Assembly (NCBI GenBank): GCA_946543085.1
Contig: CAMNLM010000011.1
Location: 1 to 37,227, forward strand
Direction of reading: 5' to 3'
DNA length: 37,227 nt
DNA from: an uncultured Clostridia bacterium
Lineage (GTDB): Bacteria > Bacillota > Clostridia > Christensenellales > Aristaeellaceae
Under the pieces are notes generated by a model. The model was not told the origin of the DNA and did no database searches. It saw nothing but the letters and a program-made list of their open reading frames with translations. The translations under genes and the position numbers were made by a program. Position 1 is the first letter of the stretch, and every line of letters starts with the position of its first letter. This document shows positions 15,085 to 23,355 of the stretch, one piece after another.

Positions 15085-15864
15085 ATGAAATCAAACAAGC
15101 GGATCATGGCCTTGCTGCTGTGCATGCTGATGGTGCTTTCCACCGTGTCCGCGCTGGCGGCGGATACGTTCTATGTCAGCCCCAGGAAACCCGACGAGAC
15201 CAAGGAACAGGAAACGACCAAGGCGGACGAGACACCCAAGGCTGAGCCCGCCGCGGAGAGCGATCCCGCCGAGCCGGACGCGCTTCCCGAGACGCTCCCG
15301 TCCGCGGAGAGCAAGCCGAAGACCGAAGTGCCCGCCGCGACCCTGACCCCCGCCAAGCGTGTGAAGCGCTGGGTGTGGAAGAACACGGACGCCAGCTGGA
15401 ACCATCTCATCTTCCTGGACGAGAACCTGAAGCTGACGGAAACCCTGGACCGCCTCGCGGACAGCTGCAACCGGCTGAACGACATGGGCCAGGATGTCTC
15501 CGTCGCCTACGCCGAGCGCCTCTTCAGCAAGGAGCAGGCGGAGATCTTCGACGGCCTGGACTATGTCGATCAGCTCTATCTGACTGTGCTGGCCGCCGGC
15601 CATCCGGACGCCGTGGCGGACTATGCCTTTGAGGGCGACGCCGCCCTCCTGCGCGACCAGATCGTGAGCCATCCCCGCTGGCACGCCTCCGCGCGCGCGA
15701 AGTACTTCCCGGTGAAGGCCGTCCGCATCAAGGGCAAGCTGTACCGCGGCTTCCCGATCGAGATTCTGATCAAGGGCGAGGAGACCATGCGCGACCGGTT
15801 CATCTTTGCCTATTACGGCGGCGAGTGGGTGCTCTCCAGGATCCATGTGGGCGAGTACAAGTGA
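15085..15864 (+). CDS. Secreted protein with Pro/Glu-rich linker, function unknown
   Basis: 259 residues, not recognised. Signal peptide MKSNKRIMALLLCMLMVLST, probable cleavage after ALA near residue 25. Residues about 30-90 are a low-complexity Lys/Glu/Pro/Ala/Ser linker, followed by a compact domain of about 165 residues starting KRVKRWVWKNTDASW and ending in an alternating strand-like region (LYRGFPIEILIKGEE, then FAYYGGEWVLSRIHVGEY). The linker suggests that the C-terminal domain is held away from the membrane or wall. GAGGAG lies seven bases before the ATG. Monocistronic: own promoter upstream and a strong terminator downstream. Confidence 0.75.
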   Translation: MKSNKRIMALLLCMLMVLSTVSALAADTFYVSPRKPDETKEQETTKADETPKAEPAAESDPAEPDALPETLPSAESKPKTEVPAATLTPAKRVKRWVWKNTDASWNHLIFLDENLKLTETLDRLADSCNRLNDMGQDVSVAYAERLFSKEQAEIFDGLDYVDQLYLTVLAAGHPDAVADYAFEGDAALLRDQIVSHPRWHASARAKYFPVKAVRIKGKLYRGFPIEILIKGEETMRDRFIFAYYGGEWVLSRIHVGEYK

Positions 15865-15923
15865 TGACCCGGCCGGTCAAACGCGCGTGATCTTCTGAGT
15901 CCGCGCGCCGGCCCGTCTGAAAC

Positions 15924-15955
15924 CCCCTCCCTGTTTTGCGGGGAGGGGATTTTTT
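15924..15955 (+). terminator. Intrinsic terminator
   Basis: CCCCTCCC (15924-15931) pairs with GGGAGGGG (15941-15948); the T run is 15950-15955. Confidence 0.85.
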
Positions 15956-16052
15956 CGGAATTCCCGGGTCTTCGGAGGCCGCGCATGCAGAGGGCCGCGC
16001 CGGTGCTCCCCATCCAATCCCCCCAAAAATACCGCAAAAAACGCAGAGAAAC

Positions 16053-16096
16053 GGACAGTTTCTGTCCTTGCGCAGCGCCCGGCGCTGCGGTATACT
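16053..16096 (+). promoter_or_regulatory. Promoter with two palindromic operators before the xylosidase gene
   Basis: TTGCGC (16068-16073), 17-bp spacer, TATACT (16091-16096). The spacer is an exact 19-bp palindrome CGCAGCGCC-C-GGCGCTGCG (16071-16089). A second exact palindrome GGACAG-TTT-CTGTCC (16053-16067) ends one base before the -35. A protein bound to the spacer palindrome would block RNA polymerase, as in many LacI-type sugar operons. Confidence 0.7.
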
Positions 16097-16129
16097 GATT
16101 CACAGCAAACACCCGCAAGGAGGCAGACC

Positions 16130-18106
16130 ATGATCTATTATGTGAACGCGGCATCCACCCAACCCCTCGGCACGCGTGAAGCGCCCTTCAGCCGCATCCA
16201 GCAGGCGGCGGACGTCGCCATGCCGGGCGACGAGGTCGTCGTCTTTCCCGGAATCTATCGCGAGGCTGTGAACCCTGTTCACGGCGGCACGGCGGAGCAG
16301 CGCATCGTCTACCGCGCGGCGGAGAAGGGCAAAGCCGTCATCACCGGCGCGGAGCGCGTCACCGGCTGGGAGCGGGTGGAGCAGGACGTCTGGACGGCGT
16401 CGGTGCCGAACAGCCTGTTCACCGACCGCAATCCCTATACCACCCTGGTTGCGGGCGACTGGTTCATCGCAACCTTCATCGCCCATACCGGCGACGTCTA
16501 CCTGAACGGCAAGTCCCTCTACGAGGTGACGGACCTGGAGCAGGTGAAGCATCCGGTGCGGTCCCACACCTCCTGGGATCCGGACTTCTCGGTCTACACC
16601 TGGTATGCCGAGCAGGACGCTGCACGGGACCGGACGGTCTTCTTCGCGAACTTCCACGGCCTGGACCCCAACGCGGAGAACGTGGAGATCAGCGCGCGGA
16701 AGAGCTGCTTCTACCCCGAGGCGGAGGGCGTCGGTTACATCACCCTCTCCGGCTTCACCGTCTGCAAGGCCGCCACGCAGTGGGCGCCGCCGACCGCCTA
16801 CCAGGAGGGCATGGTCGGCCCGCACTGGTCCAAGGGCTGGATCATCGAGGACTGCGACATCAGCGAATCCAAGTGCAGCGGCATCTCCCTGGGCAAGTAC
16901 CTTCAGCCCGAGAACGACAACAAGTGGCTGAAGTGGAAATACAAGGACGGCACGCAGACCGAGCGCGACTGCATCTGCCAGGCGCAGCGCGAGGGCTGGA
17001 CGAAGGAGCGGATCGGCGGGCACATCATCCGCCGCTGCGAGATCCACGACTGCGGGCAGACCGGCATCGTCGGCCATCTCGGCGGCGTGTTCTCCCTGAT
17101 CGAGGACAACCACATCCACCACATCAACAACAAGCAGAACCTCGCCGGCGCGGAGATCGGCGGCATCAAGATGCACGCGGCGATCGACGTGATCTACCGC
17201 CGCAACCACATCCACCACTGCACCCGCGGCCTCTGGCTGGACTGGCAGGCCCAGGGCACGCGCGTCACGGGCAACCTTTTCCACGACAACACTCTGCCCT
17301 TCGACCACCTGATGAACGAGGACGCCATGGTGGCCTACGGCGAGGACATCTTCGTGGAGGTCTCCCACGGCCCGACGCTGATCGACAACAACCTCCTGCT
17401 CTCCCGCCGCTCGCTGAAGCTGGCGACCCAGGGCGTGGCCGTGGTGCACAACGTGATCGCCGGGGCCTTCACCGCCGTCGGAACGGGCGTCAACAACGGC
17501 TCCGTGCACTACCAGTCCCCGCGCTATACGCCCTACCACGTGCCGCACCGCACGGAGATCGCGGGCTTCATGACCATCCTGCACGGCGACATGCGCTTCT
17601 ACAACAACGTGTTTGTGCAGCAGCCCGTGCCGGACTTCCTGCGGAAGGCGCAGGAGACCATGCGTGGCGGCGCCTGGGATGACGGCAACGTGGACGTCGG
17701 CATCCAGTCCTACAACGGCTACCAGACCGAAGCCGAGTGGCAGGCCGAGTTCGAGGGCTACTGCGGCATGGGCTCCGCGCCCAGCGACCGCTATTACATC
17801 CCGCTGCCCGTCTGGGCGGAGGGCAACGTGTACTTCAACGGCGCGCGGCCCTGGGACAAGGAGACCGGCACCCTGGTGCGCGCGGAGCACGCGGCCGTCC
17901 GGGCGGAGGAGACCGCCGGCGGCTGGTCGGTGAAGACCAACCTGCCGGGCCTGCTCCCCGAGCGCGCCGGGCGGCAGATCGACACCGACGTCCTCGGCAT
18001 GGCCTTCGAGCCGGAGGAAAAGTACGAGAGCCCCGACGGCACTCCGATTGTCTGGGACACGGACTACCTCAAGTGCCTGGAAGGGTGGAACATAGAGAAA
18101 ATCTGA
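16130..18106 (+). CDS. GH120-type beta-xylosidase (right-handed parallel beta-helix)
   Basis: 658 residues, without a signal peptide, so probably cytoplasmic and acting on imported xylo-oligosaccharides. The sequence follows Thermoanaerobacterium XylC, the GH120 founder, along its length: WAPPTAYQEGMVGPHWSKGW, GHLGGVFSLIEDNHIHHI, KMHAAIDVIYRRNHIHHC, GLWLDWQAQGTRVTGNLF, EVSHGPTLIDNN and the late ESPDGTPIVWDTDYL. The catalytic pair of the founder corresponds here to Asp371 (LWLDW) and Glu410 (IFVEVSHGP). Repeated Asn/His-rich turns (DNHIHH, RNHIHH) reflect the beta-helix coils. Ribosome binding site is AAGGAGG. Monocistronic between its own promoter and terminator, with no xylan importer or xylose genes nearby. 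Confidence 0.88.
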   Translation: MIYYVNAASTQPLGTREAPFSRIQQAADVAMPGDEVVVFPGIYREAVNPVHGGTAEQRIVYRAAEKGKAVITGAERVTGWERVEQDVWTASVPNSLFTDRNPYTTLVAGDWFIATFIAHTGDVYLNGKSLYEVTDLEQVKHPVRSHTSWDPDFSVYTWYAEQDAARDRTVFFANFHGLDPNAENVEISARKSCFYPEAEGVGYITLSGFTVCKAATQWAPPTAYQEGMVGPHWSKGWIIEDCDISESKCSGISLGKYLQPENDNKWLKWKYKDGTQTERDCICQAQREGWTKERIGGHIIRRCEIHDCGQTGIVGHLGGVFSLIEDNHIHHINNKQNLAGAEIGGIKMHAAIDVIYRRNHIHHCTRGLWLDWQAQGTRVTGNLFHDNTLPFDHLMNEDAMVAYGEDIFVEVSHGPTLIDNNLLLSRRSLKLATQGVAVVHNVIAGAFTAVGTGVNNGSVHYQSPRYTPYHVPHRTEIAGFMTILHGDMRFYNNVFVQQPVPDFLRKAQETMRGGAWDDGNVDVGIQSYNGYQTEAEWQAEFEGYCGMGSAPSDRYYIPLPVWAEGNVYFNGARPWDKETGTLVRAEHAAVRAEETAGGWSVKTNLPGLLPERAGRQIDTDVLGMAFEPEEKYESPDGTPIVWDTDYLKCLEGWNIEKI

Positions 18107-18115
18107 AGACAGGCA

Positions 18116-18149
18116 AAAAGCCTTTCTCACGCATGCGAGAAAGGCTTTT
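18116..18149 (+). terminator. Intrinsic terminator of the xylosidase gene
   Basis: AAAAGCCTTTCTC (18116-18128), 8-nt loop, GAGAAAGGCTTTT (18137-18149): perfect 13-bp stem ending in four T. Confidence 0.9.
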
Positions 18150-18179
18150 CGCTTGTCCTGATTGGAATACTGTCCCTCG

Positions 18180-18493
18180 GCAACAGCTTCCCCGGCGGGA
18201 AAGCAGGGTCCAATGCCCTCCGCGGGGGCGCTTTCAAGGGGGTCCGGGTCACTCCAGACGGGTACATTGCCCAGCGGCGGTAGCTTCTCAGTCGCCTTTA
18301 GCGACAGCTTCCCCGGCGGGAGAGCAAGGCCCGATGCCCTCCGCAGGAGCGCCTTTCAAGGGGGTCCGGGTCACTCCAGGCGGGTACATTGCCCCGCGGC
18401 GGCAGCTTCTCAGTCGCCTTTAGCGGCAGCTTCTCCGGCGGAAAAGCAGGGCCCGAAGCTCTCCGCAGGAGCGCCTTTCAAGGGGGTCCGGGG
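18180..18493. repeat. 121-122-nt tandem repeat, two full copies and a partial third
   Basis: Copies begin at 18180, 18301 and 18423. Each starts with GC(A/G)(A/G)CAGCTTC and contains CCGGCGG, CCTCCGC, the run TTTCAAGGGGGTCCGGG, GGGTACATTGCCC and CAGCTTCTCAGTCGCCTTTA. Copies differ by scattered substitutions. The third stops after TCCGGG and runs into the hairpin at 18488. Copies also contain the sub-motif CAGCTTCTC near both ends. The reading frame that crosses the repeats has no ribosome binding site, so I treat the region as non-coding. Confidence 0.85.
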
Positions 18494-18522
18494 GACGCTT
18501 TCCGCAGGAAAGCGTCCCCCGG
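18488..18522. other. Perfect 16-bp hairpin at the end of the tandem repeats
   Basis: The arms 18488-18503 and 18507-18522 are fully complementary with a 3-nt loop GCA and core GACGCTTTCC/GGAAAGCGTC. It lacks a T run. A related hairpin lies after mutS (34800-34830). Confidence 0.8.
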
Positions 18523-18536
18523 CTCATCTTAAAACG

Positions 18537-18560
18537 CCCCTCCCCGCTTGCGGGGAGGGG
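18537..18560 (-). terminator. Terminator of the Ig-like secreted protein gene
   Basis: CCCCTCCCCG paired with CGGGGAGGGG around a very short loop; on the minus strand it is followed by CGTTTTAAG. It sits 21 bases beyond the stop codon at 18582. Confidence 0.65.
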
Positions 18561-18581
18561 TTGGGGGAGGGGCTCCCTTCA

Positions 18582-19790
18582 TTATGGGGCGATCATTTCC
18601 CCAAAGCTGCCGGCGATGCGATCCGCCACCATCCACGGGAGATCCGTCCCCGGATACTCCCCGCTCAGCGTCCCATACACATTGATGACATCGCCGACGA
18701 TATACAGCGGCGTGTTGCTGTCATCCACAATGGTCACCATCAGCGCGCGGGCCGCCGTCCCGCCGACGCCCACGCGGAAAGCCCAGCCGTCCTCGGTGCG
18801 GCTCACGCTGTTGATGTAGCCCTTGAGGCTGCCCACGGAGTGATAGCGCGAGGGGTCGCGCGCGACGTTCTCATAGTTGATATAGGGATAGGCCGTTGTG
18901 TCGTAGCAGGCGGAGTGATCCACCCGGCACTTGACGCTGACGCTGCTGCCCGCGCCGGAGAGATCGCGCACGGTGATGTCATAGTCCGCGGCGGTCAGGG
19001 GAATCAGGTGGAAGCGGATCTCGTGCGACGCCTCGTCGAACTCCGACCAGGAGGTCGCGCCCGCGCCGGTGCAGGTGATGGAGATGTCGCGCTCGAAGTG
19101 CCTGCCGTAGTAATTCACAATGACGGGATCGGGGTTGCGGGTGGTGATCTGAACCACGGACTGCGGCGCGGCCAGCGACGGCACCGAAGCCGTGAAGGTG
19201 ACGCTGCGCCCGCTGCCGTCCATCAGGCGGGCCGTGATGGTCGCGGAGCCCGCGCCGACCGCGTAGAGCATGCCGTCCGGGTCGACCTCGATCGCGTCCT
19301 CGTTGGAGGAGGACCAGTCCAGGCCGATGCCGCTGGCCTCGGCGGGGCGGATCTCCACCTCCGCCTGCACCTCGTCGCCCTCGCGCAGGTCGAAGTGTTG
19401 CTTCTTCGCGGAGATGGACTGCACGGCGATCTCGACCGTCACGTAGCACTCGGCTTCCAGCTCCCGGCCGTCCGCGAGCTGGGCGGTGACGACGATGACG
19501 GTCTCGCCGGCGGCGACGCCCTTCACCACGTTCTTGGAGACCGTGGCGACCATGGGATTGGAGCTCTCCATGGTGACGGTGGCCTTGCCGCTGTAGCCGG
19601 TGACCTCGGCGGTCAGCCTCGCGGTCTCATCTTTGCTGAGCACGAGCCATTCTTCCGAGAGCCTGATGCGCGGATTGCCCGCGTCCGCGCCCGCCGCCGC
19701 GCAGAAAAGGATGCATAAAAGCGCGCACACGGCGGCGATCAGCGCGCGCGGAAACAAACTCAGGCGATCTCTGCGTCCGATACCCGACAT
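18582..19790 (-). CDS. Secreted or membrane-anchored protein with two bacterial Ig-like domains
   Basis: 402 residues. A long N-terminal hydrophobic segment (ALIAAVCALLCILFCAAAG, about 16-34) with a basic front acts as signal peptide or anchor. Two Big_2-like Ig domains follow: about 42-119 (SSNPMVATVSKNVVKGVAAG) and 124-203 (DWSSSNEDAIEVDPDGMLYA). A third beta-rich region runs to about 290, and the last 100 residues (SLKGYINSVSRTEDGWAFRV to INVYGTLSGEY) look like an OB-type beta barrel. No catalytic motif seen; adhesion or wall binding is a guess. AAGGAGG lies seven bases before the ATG, and a consensus promoter lies upstream. Confidence 0.75.
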   Translation of the reverse strand: MSGIGRRDRLSLFPRALIAAVCALLCILFCAAAGADAGNPRIRLSEEWLVLSKDETARLTAEVTGYSGKATVTMESSNPMVATVSKNVVKGVAAGETVIVVTAQLADGRELEAECYVTVEIAVQSISAKKQHFDLREGDEVQAEVEIRPAEASGIGLDWSSSNEDAIEVDPDGMLYAVGAGSATITARLMDGSGRSVTFTASVPSLAAPQSVVQITTRNPDPVIVNYYGRHFERDISITCTGAGATSWSEFDEASHEIRFHLIPLTAADYDITVRDLSGAGSSVSVKCRVDHSACYDTTAYPYINYENVARDPSRYHSVGSLKGYINSVSRTEDGWAFRVGVGGTAARALMVTIVDDSNTPLYIVGDVINVYGTLSGEYPGTDLPWMVADRIAGSFGEMIAP

Positions 19791-19820
19791 CGGGACACCT
19801 CCTTGGGATCATTCACGGCC

Positions 19821-19849
19821 ATTATACCATGACGGGGGAGGGATTGCAA
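19821..19849 (-). promoter_or_regulatory. Sigma-A promoter of the Ig-like protein gene
   Basis: On the minus strand TTGCAA (19849-19844), a 17-bp spacer and a perfect TATAAT (19826-19821), 30 bases before the ATG. Confidence 0.85.
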
Positions 19850-19893
19850 ATCGGGCGGCGAGGAAAAGCGCCGCCTGAAAAGTCCAAATGAAA

Positions 19894-19921
19894 ACCGGCT
19901 GCCTGTTTCCGGGCAGCCGGT
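19894..19921 (-). terminator. Intrinsic terminator after secreted protein A
   Basis: ACCGGCTGCC paired with GGCAGCCGGT, 8-nt loop, followed on the minus strand by TTTCATTT. The plus strand also has a T run, so it may act in both directions. Confidence 0.8.
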
Positions 19922-19940
19922 TGGTTTTTGCTTTGTCGCC

Positions 19941-21392
19941 TCAGCGGGTCTTGCGCGGGGGATTGGTGAAGGCGGAGAGCTTGATCAGGTTCCAGTCGAG
20001 CTCGAAGCTGGTGTCCAGCAGGCCGGTCTCGGTGTCGCGCCAGGACTTGACGGAGTTGGTGTAAGCGGCGATCTCGGTGCCCCAGGCATCGAAGCCGTTG
20101 TACCAGCCGTAGAGGGGCTTGTTGGTCTTGGAATACTTGATCTTGTAGGTCTCTTCCTCGCCGGTGCGGTAGGTCAGCAGGTAATACTTCAGCTGGCCGC
20201 GGATGTTGTATTCCGCGGTCGCGGCGGCGATGTCGCCCTCGGCGTAGGTCTCGGTCACGCTGGCCAGATACCACACGGTGCGGCCCTTGCTGGTGGAGGA
20301 GCGCCAGGTCACTTCGCCCTGGCTGCCGGCCAGGCCGGTCTTGAAGTAGTCGGTGTTCTCCTCGTGCACGACGCAGTACTTCAGGTCGCCCGCGCGGGTG
20401 AAGATGCCGTTCCAGTTGCCCTTGATCACGGAGTAGGCATAGTTGGGGGAGCCGTCGCTCTCCTGGCCGTGGATGTCCGCGTAGAACTGATAGGAGGGCA
20501 CCATGCCGCGCCACTCGATATCCTCGGCGACGAGAACCTTGTTGCCCTCGGCGTCGTAGGTGATCGCGCGGTCATTCACGGCGATGATCAGGCCGGCCTC
20601 GTCCTTGAGGGTTTCGATCTCGTGGATGTAGCCGTCAGCGCCGACTTCCTGCCAGAAGTCCGAGGTCGCGCCGGTCAGCGGGCCGGGGGTGTTGACGCCG
20701 TTGTCCTTGATGCGGGCGCCGGGGATCGCGGCCACGATGCCGGTGGTGGTGGAGGGATTGTACTTGACGGTGGGCTTGGCGGGAGCGGGAGCGGGCACGA
20801 CGGCGGTGGGATGCTGGGCCTTCCAGATCGCGGCGGCGATGGCGGCGGCGGCTTCCTTGACGGCCTTGTCGCTGGTGTTGGTGTACTTATAGACCCACGC
20901 GTCGTAGACGAAGTTGGAGTTCACGGTGCCGATGTCCTTGGTGGCGGGCGTGACGATCTTCATGTCGGTGGTGCCGACCTTCACGGAGCCGTAGTAATCG
21001 ACAGGGATCCACTTGTTGGTCTCGATGTCGTAGGCATAGTAATTGCGGAAAACCTTGTTGTTCGGGGCGGCGCCCAGCTGGTACTTGTGGCCCTCGGTCT
21101 CGATATAGCCGATGCCGTTCTCGAACTCGACGACCTCATATTCGTCGTCATAGCCCATCCACTGCGCGACGACCTCGTCCGGGTCGCCCTTCACGCGGAC
21201 CATGATGATGCCGTCCTTGGTCTTGGTGCGCATCGTGACGGGCTGCTCGCGCGCGGGAAGCTGGGACTCAAGCTTCTTCGCGGTATTGGGAATCACGACC
21301 TTGGTTCCGTCAGCGGAGGCGGTTGCAAACATGCTCATCGTCATCACGGCGATCAGCGCAACACACAGAAGGCGGGACAATGTCTTCTTCAT
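19941..21392 (-). CDS. Secreted protein A, founder of a paralogous pair of unknown function
   Basis: 483 residues, no known domain recognised. Signal peptide cut after ASA (residue 27), leaving mature N-terminus DGTKVVIPN, shared exactly with protein B at 34897-36294. The N-terminal domain (about 28-165) has GIGYIETEGHKYQLGA and DYYGSVKVGTTDMKIV. A Pro/Ala-rich linker (VPAPAPAKPTVKYNPS) follows near residue 205. The C-terminal domain (about 300-483) contains VPSYQFYADIHGQES, HEENTDYFKTGLAGSQGEV, TETYAEGDIAAATAEYNIRG, YYLLTYRTGEEETYKIKY and a final TNPPRKTR. There are no anchor, wall-binding or catalytic signatures. The start at 21392 has AAAGGAGAG. It is transcribed from its own promoter and ends at a terminator. 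Confidence 0.85.
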   Translation of the reverse strand: MKKTLSRLLCVALIAVMTMSMFATASADGTKVVIPNTAKKLESQLPAREQPVTMRTKTKDGIIMVRVKGDPDEVVAQWMGYDDEYEVVEFENGIGYIETEGHKYQLGAAPNNKVFRNYYAYDIETNKWIPVDYYGSVKVGTTDMKIVTPATKDIGTVNSNFVYDAWVYKYTNTSDKAVKEAAAAIAAAIWKAQHPTAVVPAPAPAKPTVKYNPSTTTGIVAAIPGARIKDNGVNTPGPLTGATSDFWQEVGADGYIHEIETLKDEAGLIIAVNDRAITYDAEGNKVLVAEDIEWRGMVPSYQFYADIHGQESDGSPNYAYSVIKGNWNGIFTRAGDLKYCVVHEENTDYFKTGLAGSQGEVTWRSSTSKGRTVWYLASVTETYAEGDIAAATAEYNIRGQLKYYLLTYRTGEEETYKIKYSKTNKPLYGWYNGFDAWGTEIAAYTNSVKSWRDTETGLLDTSFELDWNLIKLSAFTNPPRKTR

Positions 21393-21444
21393 TCTTGAAC
21401 TCTCCTTTCGGAGCCCTCCGCACAGGCAGAGAGCTTGTAATGAT

Positions 21445-21473
21445 ATTTTATTACTTTGGAAACAGGTTGTCAA
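21445..21473 (-). promoter_or_regulatory. Sigma-A promoter of secreted protein A
   Basis: On the minus strand TTGACA (21473-21468), 17-bp spacer, TAAAAT (21450-21445), about 52 bases before the ATG. Confidence 0.85.
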
Positions 21474-21805
21474 TGATTGATTGTTTTTGAGGGGAAAAAT
21501 AAGGGATAATATTTTGTTTCAGGTTTGTTGCGGGGGTGAAATCTATGTAAAACGCTTCATAAATGTAACGGAATCATAGCGATGCCGGCGATGGCCCGCG
21601 CGCTGTCCGGGGGAGACCTTTTCCCTGAGAGCCCAGGAAGGCGTCCGTGAATCCCTCTGTCAGGAGCGAATCGCGCGTCCCCCGTTCCTCCCTGCCCCCG
21701 CCTTTCCCGCAGCATGATAATCTTTTAATTTGTCGTTTCCGGAAGGAAAAGGCCCATCCGCCGTCGAAAGAGAGTGCCGATAGATCTTTCAAGGAGGCTG
21801 TGCCC
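21474..21805. other. Divergent spacer between secreted protein A and the oxidoreductase
   Basis: No gene seen. 21480-21570 is AT-rich and holds TGTAAAACG (21546-21554) and AAATGTAAC (21561-21569), similar to the repeats upstream of protein B. 21580-21720 is C-rich. A GATAAT at about 21716 could be a -10 for the plus-strand gene, but no good -35 is paired with it. Confidence 0.5.
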
Positions 21806-23026
21806 ATGGCTCTGCGCATGATGTCCGAAGCGAACCGCTGCCTGCAGTGCAAGAAACCGATGTGCCGCGAAGGCTGCCCGATCCATACGCCCATTCCCCA
21901 GGCCATTCTCGCCTTCCGCGAGAACCGGCTGATGGACGCCGGCAAGATGCTCTTTGACAACAACCCGATGTCCGCCGTGTGCTCCATCGTCTGCGACCAC
22001 GAGGCGCAGTGCGCGGGCCATTGCGTGCTGGGGCGCAAGGGCAGCCCGGTCACCTTCTACCACATCGAGCGCTTTGTGTCCGATGCGTACCTCGACCGCA
22101 TGAAGGTCGAGACCGCCCCGAAGAACGGCAAGAAGACCGCCGTCATCGGCGCGGGTCCTGCCGGCATCACCGCCGCCATTCAGCTCGCGCGCGCCGGCTA
22201 CGACGTGACCCTCTTCGACGACAACGATCACATCGGCGGCATGCTCTATTACGGCATCCCCGATTTCCGCCTGCCCAAAAACCTGCTGTCGAAATACCAG
22301 AAGGTGCTGGACAAGCTGGGCGTCCAGTTCCGCCCGAATACGTCCTTCGGCGAGGCGCTGCGCATCGCCGACCTGTTCCGCGATAACTACCTCTCCGTGT
22401 TTATCGGCACGGGCGTCTGGCGTCCGAAGACCCTGGGCATCAAGGGCGAGAGCCTCGCGAACGTCCATTTCGGCGTGAGCTACCTGGCGAATCCCTCGGC
22501 CTACGAGCTGGGCGAGCGTGTCGCCATCATCGGCATGGGCAACGTCGCCATGGACGTGGCCCGCACGGCCCTGCGCCACGGCGCGCAGCAGGTCACCCTC
22601 TACGCCCGCTCCAAACGCATTGCGGCCAGCCGCCATGAGATGGAATACGCCCAGCTCGACGGCGCGGAGTTCGCCTTCGGCTACGCGATCCAGGAGATCA
22701 CCCCGGAAGGCCCGGTCTTCAAGATCGCCGAGTTCGACGAGAACGACCAGGTCACCGGCTACAAGGCTGAGACCGAGCTGGTGCGCGCGGACGCGACGAT
22801 CCTCGCCGTGAGCCAGGCTCCGAAGAACCGCCTGCTGCTGACGACCGAGGGTCTGAAGGCGAACGAGCGCGGCCTGCTCGTGACGGACGAGAACTGCATG
22901 ACCACCGTGCCCGGCGTGTTCGCCGCGGGTGACGTGGTGCACGGCTCTCACACCGTGGTGGACGCCGCCGCCGAGGCCAAGACCGCCGCGGACGCGATGA
23001 TCCGATATATGGAGGAGAAGGACTGA
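21806..23026 (+). CDS. GltD-like NAD(P)-dependent Fe-S flavoprotein oxidoreductase
   Basis: 406 residues, related to the small subunit of glutamate synthase and to NfnB/SudA-type ferredoxin:NADP oxidoreductases. Eight N-terminal cysteines can bind two [4Fe-4S] clusters: Cys12, 15, 20 and 24 (RCLQCKKPMCREGCP) and Cys59, 63, 69 and 73. FAD-binding VIGAGPAGITAAIQLARAG (113-131) is followed by GGMLYYGIPDFRLPK; the NAD(P) fold has VAIIGMGNVAMDVARTAL (239-256). The C-terminal GVFAAGDVVHGSHTVVDAAA is typical. The ATG follows AAGGAGG with good spacing. Neither a large GltB subunit nor NfnA is adjacent, so its electron partner is unknown. Monocistronic, closed by a terminator. Confidence 0.88.
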   Translation: MALRMMSEANRCLQCKKPMCREGCPIHTPIPQAILAFRENRLMDAGKMLFDNNPMSAVCSIVCDHEAQCAGHCVLGRKGSPVTFYHIERFVSDAYLDRMKVETAPKNGKKTAVIGAGPAGITAAIQLARAGYDVTLFDDNDHIGGMLYYGIPDFRLPKNLLSKYQKVLDKLGVQFRPNTSFGEALRIADLFRDNYLSVFIGTGVWRPKTLGIKGESLANVHFGVSYLANPSAYELGERVAIIGMGNVAMDVARTALRHGAQQVTLYARSKRIAASRHEMEYAQLDGAEFAFGYAIQEITPEGPVFKIAEFDENDQVTGYKAETELVRADATILAVSQAPKNRLLLTTEGLKANERGLLVTDENCMTTVPGVFAAGDVVHGSHTVVDAAAEAKTAADAMIRYMEEKD

Positions 23027-23044
23027 GCTTTTTCCGCGGGAACA

Positions 23045-23098
23045 AAAAGCCCCTTCCGCCAGACGTCCGGGAAGACTTCTGTGCGCGAAGGGGCTTTT
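23045..23098 (+). terminator. Intrinsic terminator of the oxidoreductase gene
   Basis: AAAAGCCCCTTC (23045-23056) pairs with GAAGGGGCTTTT (23087-23098) across a long loop; four T end the stem. The next 190 bases hold no gene that I can see. Confidence 0.75.
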
Positions 23099-23293
23099 GT
23101 ACGCGATGAAAGTCTCCATGGCTCGCGCTGCGTGCGGATTCCGCTCTGTCATCCGTGCCGGACTGATAAGAAACCGTCTCCTCTGGTGCGCCATTTCCGG
23201 TTTTCTCACCCCGAAGAACAGCTTGCTTTTGTATCCGTGACACGGCTGCTGCCGGCGCGGATCAGTATTTTTTATTTTTCTGCCGGAAACCCC

Positions 23294-23338
23294 TTGACAA
23301 TCCTATCGTCTTAGTGTATTATGCACACAGTGCACTAA
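23294..23338 (+). promoter_or_regulatory. Promoter with overlapping GntR-type operator
   Basis: TTGACA (23294-23299), 17-bp spacer, TATTAT (23317-23322). An inverted repeat TTAGTG (23311-23316) / CACTAA (23333-23338) spans the -10; read as AGTGTA-N12-TGCACT (23313-23336) it resembles the site described for Bacillus YtrA. It probably serves autorepression of the operon by the GntR protein. Confidence 0.8.
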
Positions 23339-23355
23339 AGCACGGAGGTGATCGG

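Noticed and set aside
18180..18493. CRISPR-like array
   Set aside because: The repeats are about 121 nt long and directly adjoining, with no unique spacers and no cas genes.
18162..19718. 518-codon plus-strand frame through the tandem repeats and opposite the Ig-like gene
   Set aside because: No start signal; the second half is antisense to a supported gene and the first half is the translated repeat.
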